Below the pieces are notes generated by a model. The model saw only the letters and a program-made list of their open reading frames with translations. It searched no databases and was not told the DNA's origin. A stretch of DNA of 64,000 nucleotides from Ophioderma brevispina (taxonomy: Eukaryota > Echinodermata > Ophiuroidea > Amphilepidida > Ophiodermatidae): contig JAMKCH010001666.1 in NCBI GenBank assembly GCA_023653785.1, forward strand, positions 1 to 64,000, in the 5' to 3' direction. The first letter of the stretch is position 1. The number at the start of each line of letters is the position of its first letter. Of the stretch, positions 25,664-38,263 are shown piece after piece. A program made the translations under genes and the position numbers.

Positions 25664-25862
25664 TCATGTCAACTGGAGTTTTACTGATTCTTTTAGGAGT
25701 GTTCCAGCTCTCATGAGATTGTTTAGTTGGTGTAATTTGGGGGGGTCTGGTTCAGGAGTATGGCTAATTATCTGAGACAGTTGAAAAACCTGGTGGGCCA
25801 GTTCGGCGATCCTGATATCAACAAAGTTGCCATTGATAATGGCCTTCATGACATTCTTTATT
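25664..25862 (-). CDS. Possible 3'-terminal coding exon, unidentified
   Basis: On the minus strand an AG (…TTTTCAATAAAG) at about 25,863 precedes an open stretch. It reads through MKAIINGNFVDIRIAELAHQ and a helix-like Leu/Gln-rich region with a TPEPDPPKLHQLNN segment, ending ...KLQLT and a TGA at about 25,661-25,663. Balanced amino-acid composition and lack of low complexity make it look more like real protein than most frames here. I do not recognise the family. It could equally be a transposon fragment or chance. Neighbouring minus-strand frames at 25,997-26,206 and 26,237-26,473 might be further exons, but no consistent splice pairing was worked out. Confidence 0.22.
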
Positions 25863-26479
25863 GAAAAATAAAATTAAAAAAAGTAGGTATAAAGTGATGC
25901 CTTCTTGTGATATAACATAAATTTAACCTTTTAATGTCACAATTGCTAATAATGCATGTAGCATTGGGAAAATTCCAATTCAAACAGTCTTGTTGTCTAG
26001 CTTTCCCCCAGTTTCAACAGAAGGTAAACCATAAAACACCCTGTTGAAGTAAACTGCGACCTTTGAACACAATATCCTTTCCTTATTGTCTTTGTTGAAA
26101 ATGGTTTTTCATTCATATTCCTCCCGACATCTTGGAGGCAGTGGGGGGAATAGGGGAAGGGTAAATTGTACCTCCACTTAGAGTGTGTCACACAGTTGTC
26201 CCTCAAACAGACTTGGCGACTGTCATTTTTCAGCAGTCAATTCCCCAAACTTCCATGAATTTCAGGATTATTGTCCCCTGAGCGTGAGTCCCTCATTTCA
26301 CCCACAACATAAGTAATTCTGGTGCTTTCAGTTTGAAAAAATAATATATTGATTAGTTCAATGAATGATAATACAATCACTCTGATCTGTACAATCTTCT
26401 TTTGTGAAAGGTTTAATACCACATGATGCACCGCCTTATACCTGTTGATTGAACCTTCAGGTGAAATGACCAAGGTATT

Positions 26480-26990
26480 TTATCCTGTGGTTCAACTGAC
26501 AATATCTCCGGCTAGGGTCCATCAAATTGGATGGAATAAAAGCGAGGGATTTAGCGTAGGATCTTGTCTAAAAACAAAGTCAAACATATATGGCAAAAGG
26601 ACACAGTTTATTTTTTATAATTTTGAGGTTGATTGTATAGTTATTGGGACAGTCTGTCTGTCCGTTTGCTCTTAACTGGGAGTGTATAGAATCTGGTAAT
26701 ATATTGCTGTTCTGCGTGAAAACGGACATTGCATTTCACAAAAATAAAAACACGAGGGTCGGCTCGTAAATGTAATACAAAGTATTTCCCTAAGTTTAAG
26801 GTATGTATTTAATTAACTATCAAATGCGAGTATACGTCCTTTACAGTGTGCTCTGCGGGGGGGCGATTGTCTGTATTAAGATATTAATTTTTGGGGGAAA
26901 TCCTTCAAAAAGCTATGTGGCAAAGTTGGCTATAGATACACATGATCTTTTATATCCATGTTTCATTTATTAAAGGGGGGGACCCGATCG
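26480..26990. other. Gene-free DNA
   Basis: Nothing recognised. Confidence 0.35.
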
Positions 26991-27105
26991 ACAACACCGC
27001 CCCCCCCCCCCCCACACACACACACACTTACTCTACACTTACTCTATACAAATTGAGAGGGGGGGGGGTAAAAAAATTAAGGGGGGGGGGGGGGGGGTGG
27101 TGTGA
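26980..27105. repeat. Poly-C / (CA)n / poly-G composite tract
   Basis: A run of about 14 C passes into (CA)n, then 35 bp of mixed sequence, then two G runs of about 10 and 17. C and G runs facing each other could pair as a hairpin, and the G runs could form quadruplexes. They are also classic sites of assembly error. Confidence 0.75.
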
Positions 27106-27889
27106 TCAGAAAGTATTCAAAATGGGGTTCGAACATGACCAATTTAATTACATTTTTGCTACACTATTCAAACCACCGGGACCGATTAATTCAAAAATTG
27201 TAATCGGATGTTGTTGGTGATATGCTTCCACGTTAGGGAGAAAACATTTTTTTTCATCATAATGTTTTCCCCTCATACACAACAACATTAAGATTAAAAA
27301 TTACAATGAGGGAAAATTATTTATGGTCCACAACCACGCCCACTTCTAACAATTACAAATGTGATCGGAAGGAGGGATTTTGACACCGCGAGAACCTTTC
27401 GATTCGTGTGCCATGCAAAATCTTTACGCAACCACTGCGGTTGCGTTCGATGAGATGCTTCATGGTAATACGCACAGGACTCTGTTCGTTCCTTTTCGCG
27501 TATTCTCGGTAAAAACACGAATACCCCCAATAGCGGGTATTTGTGGTGACAAAAAGATTTTGTTTCAGGCCGGTAAAGGCAGACCGGGATCTCCTTTTCT
27601 TATCTGTGGCTATGACGCATATTATTGTGCATTTTATGGAGGCTCGACTTACCCCATGACTGGCTCACTTACACCACCTCTGCGGGTAAGTTTAGCCAGT
27701 TTACAAAATATTGTTGGCATCCACTGAAGAATTAATACCAAAATACTGGTCACAAAAAATGTTGATTATCTTAATTCAAGTAAAAATACACAGTTCATTT
27801 GGGACCACTGAATTGCTCCTGCTATATTTTCTGAGCAGATGAACAAAAGTATAATAAAAAATGGTCAAAGTACCCCCTTCTCCCCATAA
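27106..27889. other. Gene-free DNA
   Basis: Frames at 27,380-27,727 (+) are open for 115 codons but show no recognised domain. No splice structure was identified. Confidence 0.3.
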
Positions 27890-28120
27890 GCCAACGACGT
27901 AAATATAACCCCAGACCCGAAGATTCTCCCGAACAGAGTAACCAAAATCGAGGTGCACAAAAGTATTATGAAAGAGCATACGCACTCATTATCATAGTTT
28001 TGTGCACAACCATATTTGGTTTACGTAGCGTCTATTTGGAAAAATTCCTTAAGAAATTATGAGCACGCGGTATTTACGTTTTTCGTCATACTCAGCGAGT
28101 GAAAACAACAATAACTCGAA
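27890..28120 (+). repeat. Dispersed repeat (second copy of 16,320-16,560)
   Basis: It matches the earlier copy through ACCCCAGACCCGAAGATTCT, ACCATATTTGGTTTACGTA and GAAAACAACAATAAC in the same order. Confidence 0.65.
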
Positions 28121-29181
28121 TTTTGCGGTTCTCGGCTTTCGCTTATTCTGGAGGGGTTTGGGGTTTGGTTGGTTCCTTCCGGAACCTTATTTCGGGAGTC
28201 TTGCGAGGAAGAAGGGGGGTGGGGTGGTTTTGTGAATGACAGTTAAATGCAGACGATTGCCGCGTTAGGAGCGGATATAATTTTTTTCAGGTAGGGATGT
28301 GCGGCACGATTTCAGAACTTGGGTGCCTGAGAACTTAATTTTTGTCTCCAAAGGTGCGGTATTAGGAACTGAAATTTGTGAAATTGGACGGATTGGAGCC
28401 GAATTTGGCAAAGTTGAGCGTTTGAAGACAAAAGTTTACCAAAAGGAGACCTTATGAACTGAAGTGTACTTCAACTGGATTTTTTTTTTCCTCCACCAAC
28501 CTTCCGATGTTCATATTTCTCATGGTCTAGGGACACACTATTAAAGATATTGTAAATTTTCAATATTTCTTCGGGCAGTCTGCAACAACATAGGTAAAAT
28601 GTTACAGTATACTCTAACAGTTAATTTATTAAAACTCTTGAAAATAATGTTTGTATTCGGTGAGTTATTAAGAGTTGGGAATATGTAGGGATACAAAGCA
28701 ACGGATGACACACACCAACCTAGCAACCTGGCCTGTAATTAGAGTCCCATCTTTTAAATAAATATACTTTTTAACGGAAGGCGTATTTAGTTGGTAGAAT
28801 GATGCTGCGTATAATACGTAAAATTTACACAATTACAAGAAAATGACGACAAAGGCAAAGTACATTTTTACTGTACTTTACTATAGTTTACATTCTTAAA
28901 CCACTCAATGGACTTTACACACGTTAGTGGATGGGGGTGGGGGGGGGGGGCTCCTGGAGCCCTACATCCAGAAATTGCATTTCCCATTGGAATAATTCGG
29001 AAAAACTCTGCACAGTCATATATATTGCTCTAAGACCTTACTATTAGTGACAGAAAAAATAAAATATGACCGGTTTAGATATTAGGGAGTGCCATTTGGA
29101 CTGAAAAGTAGCCATTACCATTTCCACTTCCTTTCTCCACAGTGTTGCACTATACAGTTTAAAACAATGGGCTTTAATGAG
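28121..29181. other. Gene-free DNA
   Basis: AT-rich DNA with a G run at 28,931-28,950. Nothing else is recognised. Confidence 0.35.
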
Positions 29182-29565
29182 TTAAAGGCACTATCAGTGA
29201 TCCACCCGAAAGAGTCAAAATATTGAATTATTCGCAGGAATAGCTAAAGTGAAAGATTGAGTATGTACAATTTCTCATAAATTATCGTTTCCGATTGAAA
29301 AATTGACAGAAATGAAGAAAAAGCAGGTTTCAAAGATATACGAATCTCCACTCAATTACCGTGTTGTAGTAAGTTCCGTGCGCGTGCGGACAGTAAATGA
29401 GCTAAAATATCAAATGTTTGGCCTTATTAATTTACGGTGCTTTCGGTCTTATTACTTGCAGGGTTATGTTAGGACACCCGAATTTGTCACAAACATGCAA
29501 ACATCAGATATTGATGATTTTTTTTTCGATTTTCTGATTTGCAAATCACTGATAGTGCCATTTAA
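29182..29565. mobile_element. TTAA-bounded MITE, GGCACTATCAGTGA family
   Basis: The left terminus TTAAAGGCACTATCAGTGAT (29,182) and right terminus ATCACTGATAGTGCCATTTAA (ending 29,565) are near-perfect inverted repeats, each ending in TTAA. The 384-bp body encodes no transposase. Similar termini occur at 57,775-57,932 (both ends) and as single ends at about 40,766 and 45,093. The TTAA boundary would fit a piggyBac-type target site, but a TA target cannot be excluded. Confidence 0.82.
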
Positions 29566-32399
29566 GAATAGACAATAATTATATATAACAATACATTGTG
29601 TATGTGATACTTTTAGAATTTTTGTGGTGGCCTTTTATTTGTTCATCATAGATACCGCAAAAAAATATGATAAATAATTATGTAAATAAATGCAGTATTA
29701 AATTAATCGTTATAAATTATTACAGTAAAGATGATTTACATAATACATTATGACTCAACCTGGATCAAATCAACATAATTTTATTATCATTATTATTATT
29801 GTCAGGTTTAAAAAAAAAATGACGATTTTTTACATTTTTTGAGAAATGTTGTCTTCATGTTTGAGTTATAAATTTCTTTTTTTAAAATTGTAAAAATAAC
29901 TTTAAAAAAAAAAAAAAAACAGAATGACGATTATTAAACCAAAATATCACGTTAAAGTATTCAAATCTCACATTCATTTACACCACAAACAACCACATAC
30001 AAACCCAACGTCGCAACAACACGCGTATACACGTACTCGCACTCGCACTTACGCGAGCAAAGTCCCGAACACCCCCCCACCCGATTTTCCTTACTGAGCA
30101 TCTAATTCCTATAAATTAGATACCACGCGATAGCTAGAGTTACTCATTCTATTGGCATCAATGAGTACCAGCATTCGCAATATGAAGTCACTACATGACG
30201 TCATAAGTTGAAGAAATTAATGAAAATAGGATGTGAATTTGATATTTTCGCAATTTTACTGACTCAAACAACTGTTTTTGTGAACTTAAAAGGCTAATAT
30301 CTCAAATGACCAAAATCATTTATAGAGCTACTTCTCAGCTCACAATTTTCATTTACACGGACATGGTCATCCAAATAACCTAACAAATAAGCTAATGTCA
30401 TGTTTAAATATCAAATTGGGCTATTTTTTTTCAATTTACAACATTTCTTGGTTAAAACTAACTTGGTCCACAGCAAAAGCAAATTATTTATTTTTTTTCT
30501 ATATTTACACTAGCCCTAAACTTGTCACTTAGATTCCGGCTGCAATAAACAACATAGCACGAAATCCCTTTGAGATTTAAGTGCCCATAAATTGGAGATG
30601 AAAAGGATTTAATATGCAGTTTAACCATAAGCCCACAACACAGTAGATATTCAGATTGCGTGTACACAATCGTTATGTCACCCACTGTTACCAATGTTAT
30701 TTGGCATAACTTGACACAACGTATTATGGGATATTAGTGATTATTCGATTCTTTCACACTTGGCCACAAATTAACATTAATAGGTGCTAATCTTGGAGAT
30801 TAGATCACGTGATCGATTTCACCATGTCCCATAACGCCGTATGAGGTACATTTTAATGACTGCATCATGTCATATAATGGAAGTTACAAGCTTTAAACGA
30901 TACCAGCGTTATTGGGTGTGACAATTTTGACATAATGTATTATGGGATAGTACTCGATTCTTTCAACGTGGACATCTCGCAGACGAGCTATGACGTAAGA
31001 AGTGCGATTTTTCCATTTACCTTTCGGGTGTCGCCAACGGCGACAACCCAAGCAAAAATGTCTTCTTCAAAAAAATACATCATACGTATTTCTCCATTAC
31101 AATATCCCTATATTACCCTTATTTTATATACGGGTTTTATTATAAGCATAATTTACAAACAGTGGGAAGAAGTCAAAACCTCAAAAGTATGCCTAGATTG
31201 CTTCAGCCATTTCACTATTTAAAAATTACACCCCTGCACCACGTAAGAGAAGCGAAACAGGAATATCTAGCAACTTGAAGTGGTAAAACCATCTCGAGAA
31301 ATAGGTAAAACACTAGGCGTCAAACAACTTACGCAGGATTTTATTCCTTCTCCCCCCCAAAAAAAACACTTTCTCTGCTACAGATCTCTTGAAAATCACT
31401 TAAGAATCCAATGTTTGAAACATTTTTTGTCAGATTTCCAATATTATTGCGTATTGATTCCCCAAATCATATACCATCTCCTTCTACAGACCCGTCTTTA
31501 TCATCCTACAAAGTCCTGGCAATTTGCGTCGTGGTCGAATCTAAACAAATAAGTTAAGTAAACAAAATGCTCCACTATATAAGGACCAACTCGCACGAAA
31601 CATCGCTGGCCAACTTGCTGTGGTGCAATAATCGAGATGGTGCCTCAATTACTGACTCCTGGTACTACTAGCAACAGCAGAGACACACTTAATGCCAAAG
31701 TAGAGGCTGATTTTGTTCGTATATTTATTTAGGTCAGAATTTACATGTTAGTGACTTGGCCACCAAAAAAAAATTTTTGTGCACCCATTCTTTCAGGTAA
31801 AAATGTTGTTAAATTCACATGTAATTAAAACCTTTTTTTTTTACGTGGTTGCGTCCAATAACATTTGAAAAATCAAACCTTAGCCATTTCATTGTATTCA
31901 GAATATGAAATATTATGTATGACAAAAAAACTATGTTCTCAGAGGGCTAACATTGTGGGTTGTGATGGATGGACGTAATTGTTTCAATTCAGATTCCAGT
32001 TTAAGTTTGTTTGTATTTAATTAAAAGAGGTGACACACTTTCAGTTTGTCGTATATGGTAATTCTTGGAATTATTACATCGCCGATCCCATTTGATAACC
32101 AAACGGCTAGTTTAACTCGAAATAAGCTCTTAGATTTGGGATTTAGAATAGGCAGCACTGCCGGGGCCCCGCTGATAGTATACAGTAGTACGTGTTATAG
32201 CGCAATCTCTGGCGGGTCAGATCAGGTCAGCTCCCCAACGTGAGAGCTATTATAATAGGGCTTTTGCAACTGCATTATTGCGTCTACCATCAAAACCGCA
32301 TTGTTGTTTCCACGGTGCTTGATGGGGTGTATGGTGCAAGTGCCAAGCTCTCATTCATGTTTGTTTTCATTTCACTAAATCGGAACAAGCACCTTTAAG
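29566..32399. other. Gene-free AT-rich DNA with short internal repeats
   Basis: A motif containing ACGTATTATGGGATA / ATTCGATTCTTTCA appears at about 30,719-30,757 and again, slightly changed, at about 30,936-30,966. Conserved flanks suggest a 215-bp local duplication or two repeat ends. A TATATAAG motif at about 31,577 has no gene beside it that I can support. Confidence 0.35.
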
Positions 32400-32740
32400 T
32401 GTTTTTTAGCTTAGATATACTGCTTTTTTTTGTTACGTTTTTTATGCCTATAGTATATTTTTCATCAATTCCCTTGGGGTAATTTTGGTATTTTTTGTTA
32501 TATTGTAATATTACGTATCTTTTACTTTTTGGATTACAGGGCCAGTATAACTATACGCCCTATCGGGTTGTCCATACTGGTCCTAGCATATCATATCCCG
32601 CACTTGTTCATCTTAGTACATTTTACATCTATATTCCAGTGTATTATTATTAATCATATAATATCTGATTAATCCATTTCTGTCCAAGTTCGTTATGTTA
32701 TGCTAATAACATTGAATCTTGAATCTTGAATCTTTGAATC
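32400..32740 (+). mobile_element. Non-LTR retrotransposon 3' tail with (TTGAATC)n end
   Basis: The conserved core TTACAGGGCC..TATAACTATA followed by GCCCTATCGGGTTGTCC and an AT-rich trailer ends in a tandem 3' tail of TTGAATC repeats (32,712-32,740). The same core occurs at 60,215-60,435. Short tandem 3' tails are typical of CR1/L2-type LINEs. The element is 5'-truncated and no reverse transcriptase is attached. Confidence 0.7.
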
Positions 32741-33160
32741 GAAATATGTGCTCGCAATCTGATTGGAGGATCACGAGCTGAGGATTATAATGCTTGCAAG
32801 GACTGAGAATCAAACATCAATTTGATTGGGAAGTCCTTGAGACCGGATAATTTATTTAATCAGCAACCTGAACTGGAATCAACAATGATGGGACGATTAC
32901 TTACGACGTATACTTCTTATGGCGAAGCTTGTCATGCAGTTAAATCATACAATAAAGACAAACCTAAATGCTATGTGTGTACTGAGTCTCTCTAAACGTT
33001 TCTACTTGTGGGCAGGGGAAAATCGACTATATTTGACGCTCGGATTCTCCTAACAAACCCCTGAAGGGGTGCAACATCTCGAGGCACACTTCGGTAGAAG
33101 AAGCGTTAAAGACCTAGCGTAAGTGGCTAAGCTTCAGTCTAGAAACCCTTACGAAATGTC
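32741..33160. other. Gene-free DNA
   Basis: Nothing recognised. Confidence 0.35.
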
Positions 33161-33545
33161 ACGACCATATTTGCAAGCATTTTGGCAAGCTTGTTACAGC
33201 TTGCAATGCAAGCATTTTTGAAGCGTGTGACAAGCAAATTTGCAAGATCAAACAATGCTAATTTTTATGCGTGCCATGCTCGTATTGGTAATGAAAGCAT
33301 GCCCAATCTGCGCAAGCTTTGAAAAAAAATGTTTGCGTAAATTGCTGAAGTCTTGTGCAAGAATAGCACATGTAGCAGCTTATGCAAGCGTGCACAAGCT
33401 TGCACAAGCTTGGCGCATGCTGATAAGGGTTATATCTGCAAGCTGTACGGCTTGCAAAAAAGCATGTATACGCCTGCGCAAGCTGATACAAGTAATTGGT
33501 AAATTGCAAGCTTGCACATGCCATGCAAATATGCGTTGACGTGAC
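33160..33545. repeat. Palindrome-rich GCAAGCTTGC tract, copy 1
   Basis: TTGCAAGC, AAGCTTGC, TGCAAGC and relatives recur more than 20 times without fixed period, in both orientations because the words are themselves near-palindromes. Open frames on both strands with Cys, Lys and Ala repeats are a compositional by-product. A second such tract lies at 35,155-35,430. Confidence 0.75.
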
Positions 33546-35154
33546 ACACCATGCAGGCATAGCCAAAAGAGGATATGCGAGCTATTAGCCTCATAGTCCT
33601 TGGATCCACATTGCAGACCTGTTTTTTTGGGGGGGAGGGATATATCATTACCCAAATTAAATATAATCCATCATGATGTTGTCCTTAGTCGAAATTTGTT
33701 TTTTTTTTTAATACAGACAAATTTGATCTTTTGGTTCAAATTTAATAATCAGGGTAAGGTAATGGTGGTATGGTGTAATGCCTCTTTAAAACCAAATTTC
33801 TTTAAAAAAAACGAAAAAAATAAAAAACTTAAAAAACAGAAAATATATTTGGGAAAATTTGGTATGGATGGAAAGCTTAAGTAACGTAGATATAGCTTAC
33901 ATCTAAATCAAAATAAGTTGAAAAATTGTCACACATTGAGTATTTTGCCTTTTTTTAATTTTCCGCCAAATAGCTTACTCGAAAACGGTTCCGACAAATC
34001 ACACGCAGGGCAAAATGGTGACGTCAAAGTGATATGACCATCCATAATTGACGTCGTTGTGACCATCATTATCGCAGTGTGTTGCCAACTTAATAATAAT
34101 AAAACACAAACAAATGAAACAAAATATGTCCATCTGTAACTTATTTTTCTGATTTGTGTATTATTATTCATTAGCATCAATATTAAAGTGTCGGCAATAA
34201 CAATTCGAGTCAACACAATGTTTTTGTCATCACTTTGACGTTAACCGAGGGGAGCAAAATTGGGCGCTTTGCTCAATGAAGCCGTTGGCGTAAAATCCGC
34301 CCGTTTTCTTCTCATGTCAAAAAAGCAAAAAATTATTAAAAGCTTCTATTTGTTAATTTTCATCAAATTGTATTGATTTTCGGGAATGGGATGTATGTAC
34401 ATTATTTTTATGAATTGTAAGTCAAACTGAGGCTTTGACAAAAAATCTGGACATATTTCCTTTAAACACTGGGCAGCACCACCTTAAATTATCCTAAAAT
34501 CTTTTTTTGTGGGTTGATCCCTAAATATACCAGCATTATAAATTTACACAAAAATCGTTTGCAATCCCGTTAATGCCAATTTTCTACCATTGATAATTGT
34601 ACACTAATTAGCACTTTTTCAAACTTTTGCCATCTTGAATATAGGCATATGTATGTTTATTTTACAGTTGTAATAACGATGCTACCAGTAGGGTTTTCAT
34701 TATTTAACACAAAATAGGTAATTCCACTTTAAAATGAAATTGACAGTTCTGCATACAGTCATAGTTAATAAGCACCTTCAAATGCACACATACTTGACGC
34801 ACAAGTAAGAAAACCTAGCGGGGGCCCATCACAATGCAGAATTAAACATTGAGAGAGACCTAAGGCCTACAAAAACATGTCTTCCAAATTTGATCCTTAA
34901 GTAAATTGTTTCCAAAAGTATGCCCGGTAAATTACTGAGTGATAATATAACTCCCCCAAATAAACTTGAACTTCTAAGGTTCTGCTAATAATCTATTCAT
35001 GGACATCTGTCTTATTTCAAGCCACCGTGCCCTAGAATATTATTAAATTTGACCAATTACCACCAACATACAACTGACATGTTGGTCTTCCCTCAAGAGA
35101 TTGTGAACTTTGACCCTCCACATGCATTTCAGCCAATTCCTGTCTTGCGCGCTG
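33546..35154. other. Gene-free AT-rich DNA
   Basis: Nothing recognised between the two GCAAGC tracts. Confidence 0.35.
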
Positions 35155-35430
35155 TGATTGCAAACCTGCAAGCTAAAGTTTGGACTGCTCGTAACTCTGC
35201 AAGCTTGAACTCGCAATGCATCTAGTACGTGCGTGCAGCTGCATGATGCTTGCACGCGTAGTGCAGTGCAAGCAATTGGGACATGTGTGCGCAAGCTGCG
35301 TATTAGTTGCAAGCTTTTTGCAAGCATGCACGTGATTGCAATTGTATGCGCCGCAATTCCTAGCAATATTGTTGCAATCGGTTGCAAAAGCTTGCGCCAA
35401 GCTCATTTGTTCTTGGATGCATTTCGTTAT
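35155..35430. repeat. Palindrome-rich GCAAGCTTGC tract, copy 2
   Basis: It uses the same vocabulary as 33,160-33,545 (TGCAAGC, GCAAGCTTG, CAAGCTG, GCAATTG), again aperiodic. The two tracts do not align base for base, so this is shared composition, not a simple duplication. Confidence 0.7.
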
Positions 35431-36089
35431 AAGGGAACAGGTGAATGGCTTCCAAAACGGCTTTAAAAATGCCTTGTCTGGTTTTAAGGTGTTGATATGA
35501 CTCATAAAACAGCTATTATGTCGAATATCAGACTGACGTGGGTTCAATAAAATGACCCAACACTGCTATTCAGGCATTTGGAATTTGGCGCGACTGCACT
35601 GCAAGAATATGAAAATAAAAAATCAACTTTCAGGGGTTATTTTGTGATGTGGTATAGGCAAATTTCTAGGAAGCAAGTCACAATCACAACTGTAATTGAT
35701 ACCCTATAGTAGAACTGATTTGATTGTAAATTGGATTACCCTAGCGGTAGTCCCCACATTTGCAGCGAGTCCCTCTTTGTGGAACAGGCATGGGTACCCG
35801 ACCAAAATCCAAGGGAACTCACCCCGGTCCCCAGGTGTACTGAGTGATGCCTCCTCCCGGGAATTGAAATTTCCGGCCTGTTCGATCGTTTGGGACCACC
35901 CTGATTTAACCGGAAGTAGTTTGTCAATTTTGATATCAAATGAAGGCTAAGCCGTAATTTTTTCATTGTACTCCTGAATTTTAGCTTCCAAATCATTTCT
36001 TCCCAAGATACTGACAAAAAACTGCCGTAAGAACCATCTGGATCTGGTCAGTATTCTCAAAGCTCAAAAATGAGCAAACGAGACGAAGA
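35431..36089. other. Gene-free DNA
   Basis: The segment at 35,785-35,805 (GGCATGGGTACCCGACCAAAAT) resembles 57,345-57,367, suggesting another diffuse repeat. No gene is recognised. Confidence 0.35.
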
Positions 36090-37510
36090 TGGTGTGTGGT
36101 AGGGTTGTGTTAGTTGCTTGAGGTTCTTTTCTTTAATTTGCTGCGAAGATGGTGCATGACAACTTCTTTGAATTTGTTCAGGTCCGGATTGATACTTATA
36201 TATGGTGGAAGTATTCCATTCACTGATACTTCTAGGTATGAATTGAAAAACCTGTGGCTAAGTCTTTCTTTGAAGGTGGTATTTGGTAGGCGAGTGCGTT
36301 TTATGTAGATGACGAGAATGGCGTAGAAACTTTCCTGATTGGGATCTTGTGGAACATGGGGATAAAACGTGCCATTTTCCTTCTTAGTTCTAATGTATCC
36401 CAGTTTGGAGTGTTTTGAAGCATTGTTGTTACACTCTTTGTTTGCCTATATAGTCATGCATACGAAGCGATCTGGATCTTTTCGAGTTGGTCAAACCAGC
36501 TCCTGAGTGTAGGGGAGCCATACTGTTCAGAATACTCCAAGTAGTGGCGACCACCAAACTCCCAAAGTCTGATAGGCAGTAGATTCCAAGTCCTGCGGGC
36601 AGGATTGTAGAGGTTCCGACGTTATAAGATCCAGGGCCATATTTGCCTTGGCCACCATGATGGACATGATTCCCCCACTTTAGGTCATTTGTTAATTCGA
36701 GTCCTAGATATGATGAATGTGATTTAGTTTCCTGTAAAATTGAGGTACCTAAGTAATGTAAAGTGTATTTGGGTGACTTGGCATGAGAGAGACGTAATAC
36801 AAATAAAGCACTTAGAAACGTGAATTTCATTATGCCCATAGTTCCTGCCACTTATTTAAGGTGTTCAAGTATGCTTGGAGCTGATGGTGGTCACTCTCTT
36901 TACGCACAGGTGTGTAATTCACGCAGTCTCTGCGGAATAATAGCTACATTCGCCTTGATGTTATTGGGCAGATCATTAATGTACACAAGAACAGCGATGG
37001 GCCCAACCGGTCCTTGGGGCACTCCAGACTTCACATGTGTCCAGCGGAACATTGCTCGTTCCTACCCACCAACACCTGCTTCGTTGGTAAGGAAACAATT
37101 TGAGATCCATGAGACAAAGGGTCACCTTGTATCCGTATCTCCTAATCTTATAAAGAAGGAGTTTGCGGGGACCGTTGTCGAAACGCTTTGGCCCAAAGTC
37201 CATCATGATGATGATTATCAACTTGGGTCTATTGTCGAGGGCTCAGCCAAGTCATGCACTGTCTGGATCAGTCGGTTTCGCAGGAATGTCCAGAGCGGAA
37301 TCCATGTTGTTTATCGCAGATTAAGATTTGGTACAGGTTCAAGGGGTTTGTGTTTGATTATGTTACTGGGCAAGATGTTTTCTAGTAGTATACAACCGAC
37401 GGCTTTCATGTGTCAATGACCACAGAACGGTTAGTTGCTTGCTGTGGCTCTGTCCCTCTTTTGATAGTCGGTGCGATTTGTTTGCTGGAAGCCAATCAGA
37501 TGGAACCCAT
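36090..37510 (-). pseudogene. Decayed LINE reverse transcriptase (CR1/Jockey-like)
   Basis: On the minus strand, broken frames give reverse transcriptase blocks in the correct order. These are a degenerate SLT..CKLLE start near 37,400, then MMDFG..FD (the FxKAFD block, about 37,180-37,205), LLYKIRRYG and then GVPQG with VYINDLPNNIK (about 36,955-37,025). After that come MKF..SK, then SSYLGLELTNDLKWGNHV (about 36,660-36,710) and a C-terminal stretch with LEYSEQYG and LEKIQ..SYAWLYRQ. Frameshifts and stops separate nearly every block, and no intact F/YADD catalytic motif is visible between YINDLP and the MKF block. It is therefore inactive. The family resemblance is to CR1/L2/Jockey-group LINEs. 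No endonuclease domain is found upstream (above 37,510). Confidence 0.8.
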
Positions 37511-38222
37511 ACAGGCGGTCCCAAAAAAATGTTAACACTCCGGAACGACGACCTTTGATTAAAAAGAAAAGTACACATGGGTCTTTGTTTGGTATCCCTT
37601 TAAAGCCAATAAAATAAGCTTTATATGCCATTTATTCATTCCATCCGATACGTAAACAAAAGATATGCGTCATCAATTATGAGAGGGCTAAAGTCAACGT
37701 GGTACGATTTCTGCCTTAGAACACTTGAAATGATGATGCCAACATGAAGACCCTTGGCTTCGTAGCAATCTTTTCCATCTTAAAAAGAAAACGAATAGAT
37801 TTTGCAGTGTTTTTCTTATTTAATAAAAAAAAACCTTGAGGATTCCTGCCAGCGTGTTTTACCAAACGTTCATCGTTGGATATACCACAACTGCTTTCTA
37901 AAAAGAGAAATGTGGCTTGATTCTTGCTTTCTGGTTCGTGGATTCTGTTATGGGCCTGCCACTGTGTCTTTATTTCCAATTGTGCCTGCTTCATTAGTCA
38001 ATGTAGGCTTATATCAGAAGTTTCTCTCTTTTTTATTTACTTCGTGTTTTTCTTTTTTTGTTGTTATTCTGCCTATACAATCATAGATTTTCTTGGAAAT
38101 CCAATCAAGCAGTAGCTCGTTTGTTTGGTTTAATTTGGCTTGGTTTAACATTCGGTGTAATTTTGAGCGATTGATAAGTCTACTAACTCTGCTAATGGAA
38201 GTGAACTGACTGATTAAAATTG

Positions 38223-38263
<41 letters not shown>

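Noticed and set aside
31570..31590. CTATATAAGG considered as a promoter TATA box
   Set aside because: No downstream exon or ORF with support; a single AT-rich match is expected by chance in this DNA.
33240..33655. Cys/Lys/Ala-rich ORFs on both strands
   Set aside because: They are by-products of the GCAAGC word tract; a true gene would not be open in several frames at once.
36820..37419. 199-codon + strand ORF, the longest in the window
   Set aside because: The complementary strand carries ordered reverse transcriptase motifs of a decayed LINE; the + frame is its shadow.
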